A DNA stretch of 45,981 bases from Candidatus Avelusimicrobium faecicola (GTDB lineage Bacteria > Elusimicrobiota > Elusimicrobia > Elusimicrobiales > Elusimicrobiaceae): assembly GCA_900540405.1 (NCBI GenBank), contig UQFW01000004.1, forward strand, positions 1 through 45,981, written 5' to 3'. A program made the position numbers and the translations under genes. Positions 44,899 to 45,981 of the stretch are shown in pieces. A model generated the notes under the pieces. That model did not search any database. It was not told the DNA's origin and saw nothing but the letters and a program-made list of their open reading frames with translations. Positions within the stretch are counted from its first letter, which is position 1. Every line of letters begins with the position of its first letter.

Positions 44899-45981
44899 AT
44901 GATTACCGTTTGCGAAGTGACGGATAAAAATTTATCCCAATTTATTAATTTTCCGTTTGATTTATACAAAAATTCGCCGTATTGGGTGGGGGAATTAAAG
45001 GCCGATACGCGGCGCTTGCTTTCCCCTAAAAACCCGTTTTGGGCGCACGCCGTAAACAAGATGTTTTTGGCCTATAAAGACGGCGTGTTGGCCGGGCGTA
45101 TTATGGCATTAGTCAACCACGCGCACAATGCGTACCACCACGAAAATATCGGCTTTTTCGGCTTTTTTGATGTTATCCAAGATGCGGAAGTTTCCCACGC
45201 TTTGTTTAGCGCGGGAGAGGCGTGGCTCCGCGCGCAAGGGGTGCAGGCGGTGCGCGGCCCGGCTAATCCGTCCAGCAACCATGTGTACGGCTTGCTCGTC
45301 AATAAGTTTGATACGATGCCCGCAATCATGATGCCGTACAACTTCCCGTATTATGCGGAGCTGATAGAAAAAGAGGGCTTTACCAAAATAAAAGATGTGT
45401 TGGCGTTCCACCGCACTAAAAACGAACAGATTTCCCCGCGGTTCCTAAAAGTGTGCGAGCGTTGTATGCGTGCCAAAGGGATTACGCTGCGGCGCTTAAA
45501 CCTAAAACATATTGAGCAGGAGGCGGAAATTATCCGCCGCATTTATAACAGCGCGTGGGCGGAAAACTGGGGCTTTGTGCCCATGACAAAAGAAGAAATG
45601 GCCGACGTGGTGCAAGAGTTGAAAATGGTGGTGCGCCCCGAGGGGACTTGCGTGTTGGAAGTAGATGGAGAGCCGGCCGGATTTTATATTGCCATACCCA
45701 ATATGAACCATGCGCTCAAAGAGTTGAAAGGCTCTTTATGCAATCCGTGGCGCGTGTGGAAAGCCTTGCGTGCGTGGCGGAAAATTAAAGATGCGCGCCT
45801 GATTATGTTGGGCGTGGCGCCGCAATTCCGCCAACGCGGGATTGATTTGGTGCTGATAAAGCATATTATTGACCATGGGGTAGCCGTTTGGAACGAGGCG
45901 GAGCTTTCCTGGGTGTTGGAAGATAACCAGGGGATTATTAGGGGGATTGTGGAGTGTGGGTGTTGGGAGGATAAGCGTTAT
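44899..45981 (+). CDS. GNAT-fold N-acyltransferase-like protein (3' end outside window)
   Basis: 361 codons are visible with no stop, so the gene continues past the window. It begins MITVCEVTDKNLSQFINFPF with AGGAGCG before the ATG. The N-terminal half has LYKNSPYWVGELKADTRRLL and RIMALVNHAHN, and the C-terminal half has FYIAIPNMN and IMLGVAPQFRQRGIDLVLIKHI, where RQRGID is a GNAT acyl-CoA-binding loop, followed by AELSWVLEDNQGI. This is the large YghO-like GNAT family. From memory, the Caulobacter ceramide synthase is also annotated as an acyl-CoA N-acyltransferase, so a ceramide-forming N-acylation of the SPT product is a reasonable but unproven role here. Confidence 0.75.
   Translation, partial: MITVCEVTDKNLSQFINFPFDLYKNSPYWVGELKADTRRLLSPKNPFWAHAVNKMFLAYKDGVLAGRIMALVNHAHNAYHHENIGFFGFFDVIQDAEVSHALFSAGEAWLRAQGVQAVRGPANPSSNHVYGLLVNKFDTMPAIMMPYNFPYYAELIEKEGFTKIKDVLAFHRTKNEQISPRFLKVCERCMRAKGITLRRLNLKHIEQEAEIIRRIYNSAWAENWGFVPMTKEEMADVVQELKMVVRPEGTCVLEVDGEPAGFYIAIPNMNHALKELKGSLCNPWRVWKALRAWRKIKDARLIMLGVAPQFRQRGIDLVLIKHIIDHGVAVWNEAELSWVLEDNQGIIRGIVECGCWEDKRY

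Overview
The window looks like chromosomal DNA of an anaerobic, Gram-negative, gut-type Elusimicrobiota bacterium (Elusimicrobium or a close relative). That placement is an inference from several things read in the sequence: GspG-like pseudopilins with a cysteine-rich C-terminal tail, lipoprotein and heptose/LPS functions, a bactofilin next to a LytM peptidase, an oxygen-sensitive class III ribonucleotide reductase, and roughly 50% GC. No rRNA or phage/IS gene is present. The DNA is mostly dense, short-spaced operons with hairpin terminators.

Layout: 1-380 is the end of a pilin-like gene, followed by a hairpin-rich spacer. 769-6042 holds poorly characterised exported proteins: an Ala/Pro-rich anchored protein, an exported protein with a receiver-like domain, two tandem Cys-rich lipoproteins, and a TlpA-like thioredoxin. 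6108-9058 is an envelope operon (LytM peptidase, bactofilin, SurA-N protein, PfkB kinase). 9425-14330 has a GT9 glycosyltransferase, tRNA-Leu(CAA) with a tandem repeat array, a SpoIID-like protein and an amidase. 14356-17655 has a NIF3 protein, an M20 peptidase, a pseudopilin and the prepilin peptidase. 17720-25462 has an MFS exporter, valS, two exported PepT-like proteins and rdgB. 25562-28337 is a MerR(AdhR-type)/flavoprotein/DXS-like operon. 28423-31787 has a PIF1-like helicase, a DUF3592 protein, an Fe-alcohol dehydrogenase and a small membrane protein. 31866-32662 is tRNA-Ser(GGA) with a second repeat array. 32663-36827 holds a membrane protein, an M29 aminopeptidase and two exported paralogues built from a repeated domain. 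37005-40042 is the class III RNR system with NrdD split in two. 40476-45981 holds a DUF948-like protein, TspO, accB, accC, a heptose adenylyltransferase, a serine-palmitoyltransferase-like enzyme and a GNAT-type acyltransferase that runs off the end.

How the genes fit together: AccBC (malonyl-CoA), the heptose nucleotidyltransferase and GT9 (LPS core), and the SPT-like enzyme plus acyltransferase (possible sphingolipid synthesis) point to outer-membrane lipid building. The LytM peptidase, bactofilin, SpoIID protein and amidase point to peptidoglycan shaping. Several exported peptidases suggest peptide scavenging.

The least explained signal is non-coding. The two tRNA genes are each followed by structured elements that share a core, have hairpins with conserved loops (CTGC and GTCA), and end in a copy of the 3' end of whichever tRNA they follow. 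The other main observations are the split NrdD with its glycyl-radical site on a separate 66-residue protein, and a likely sphingolipid gene pair.
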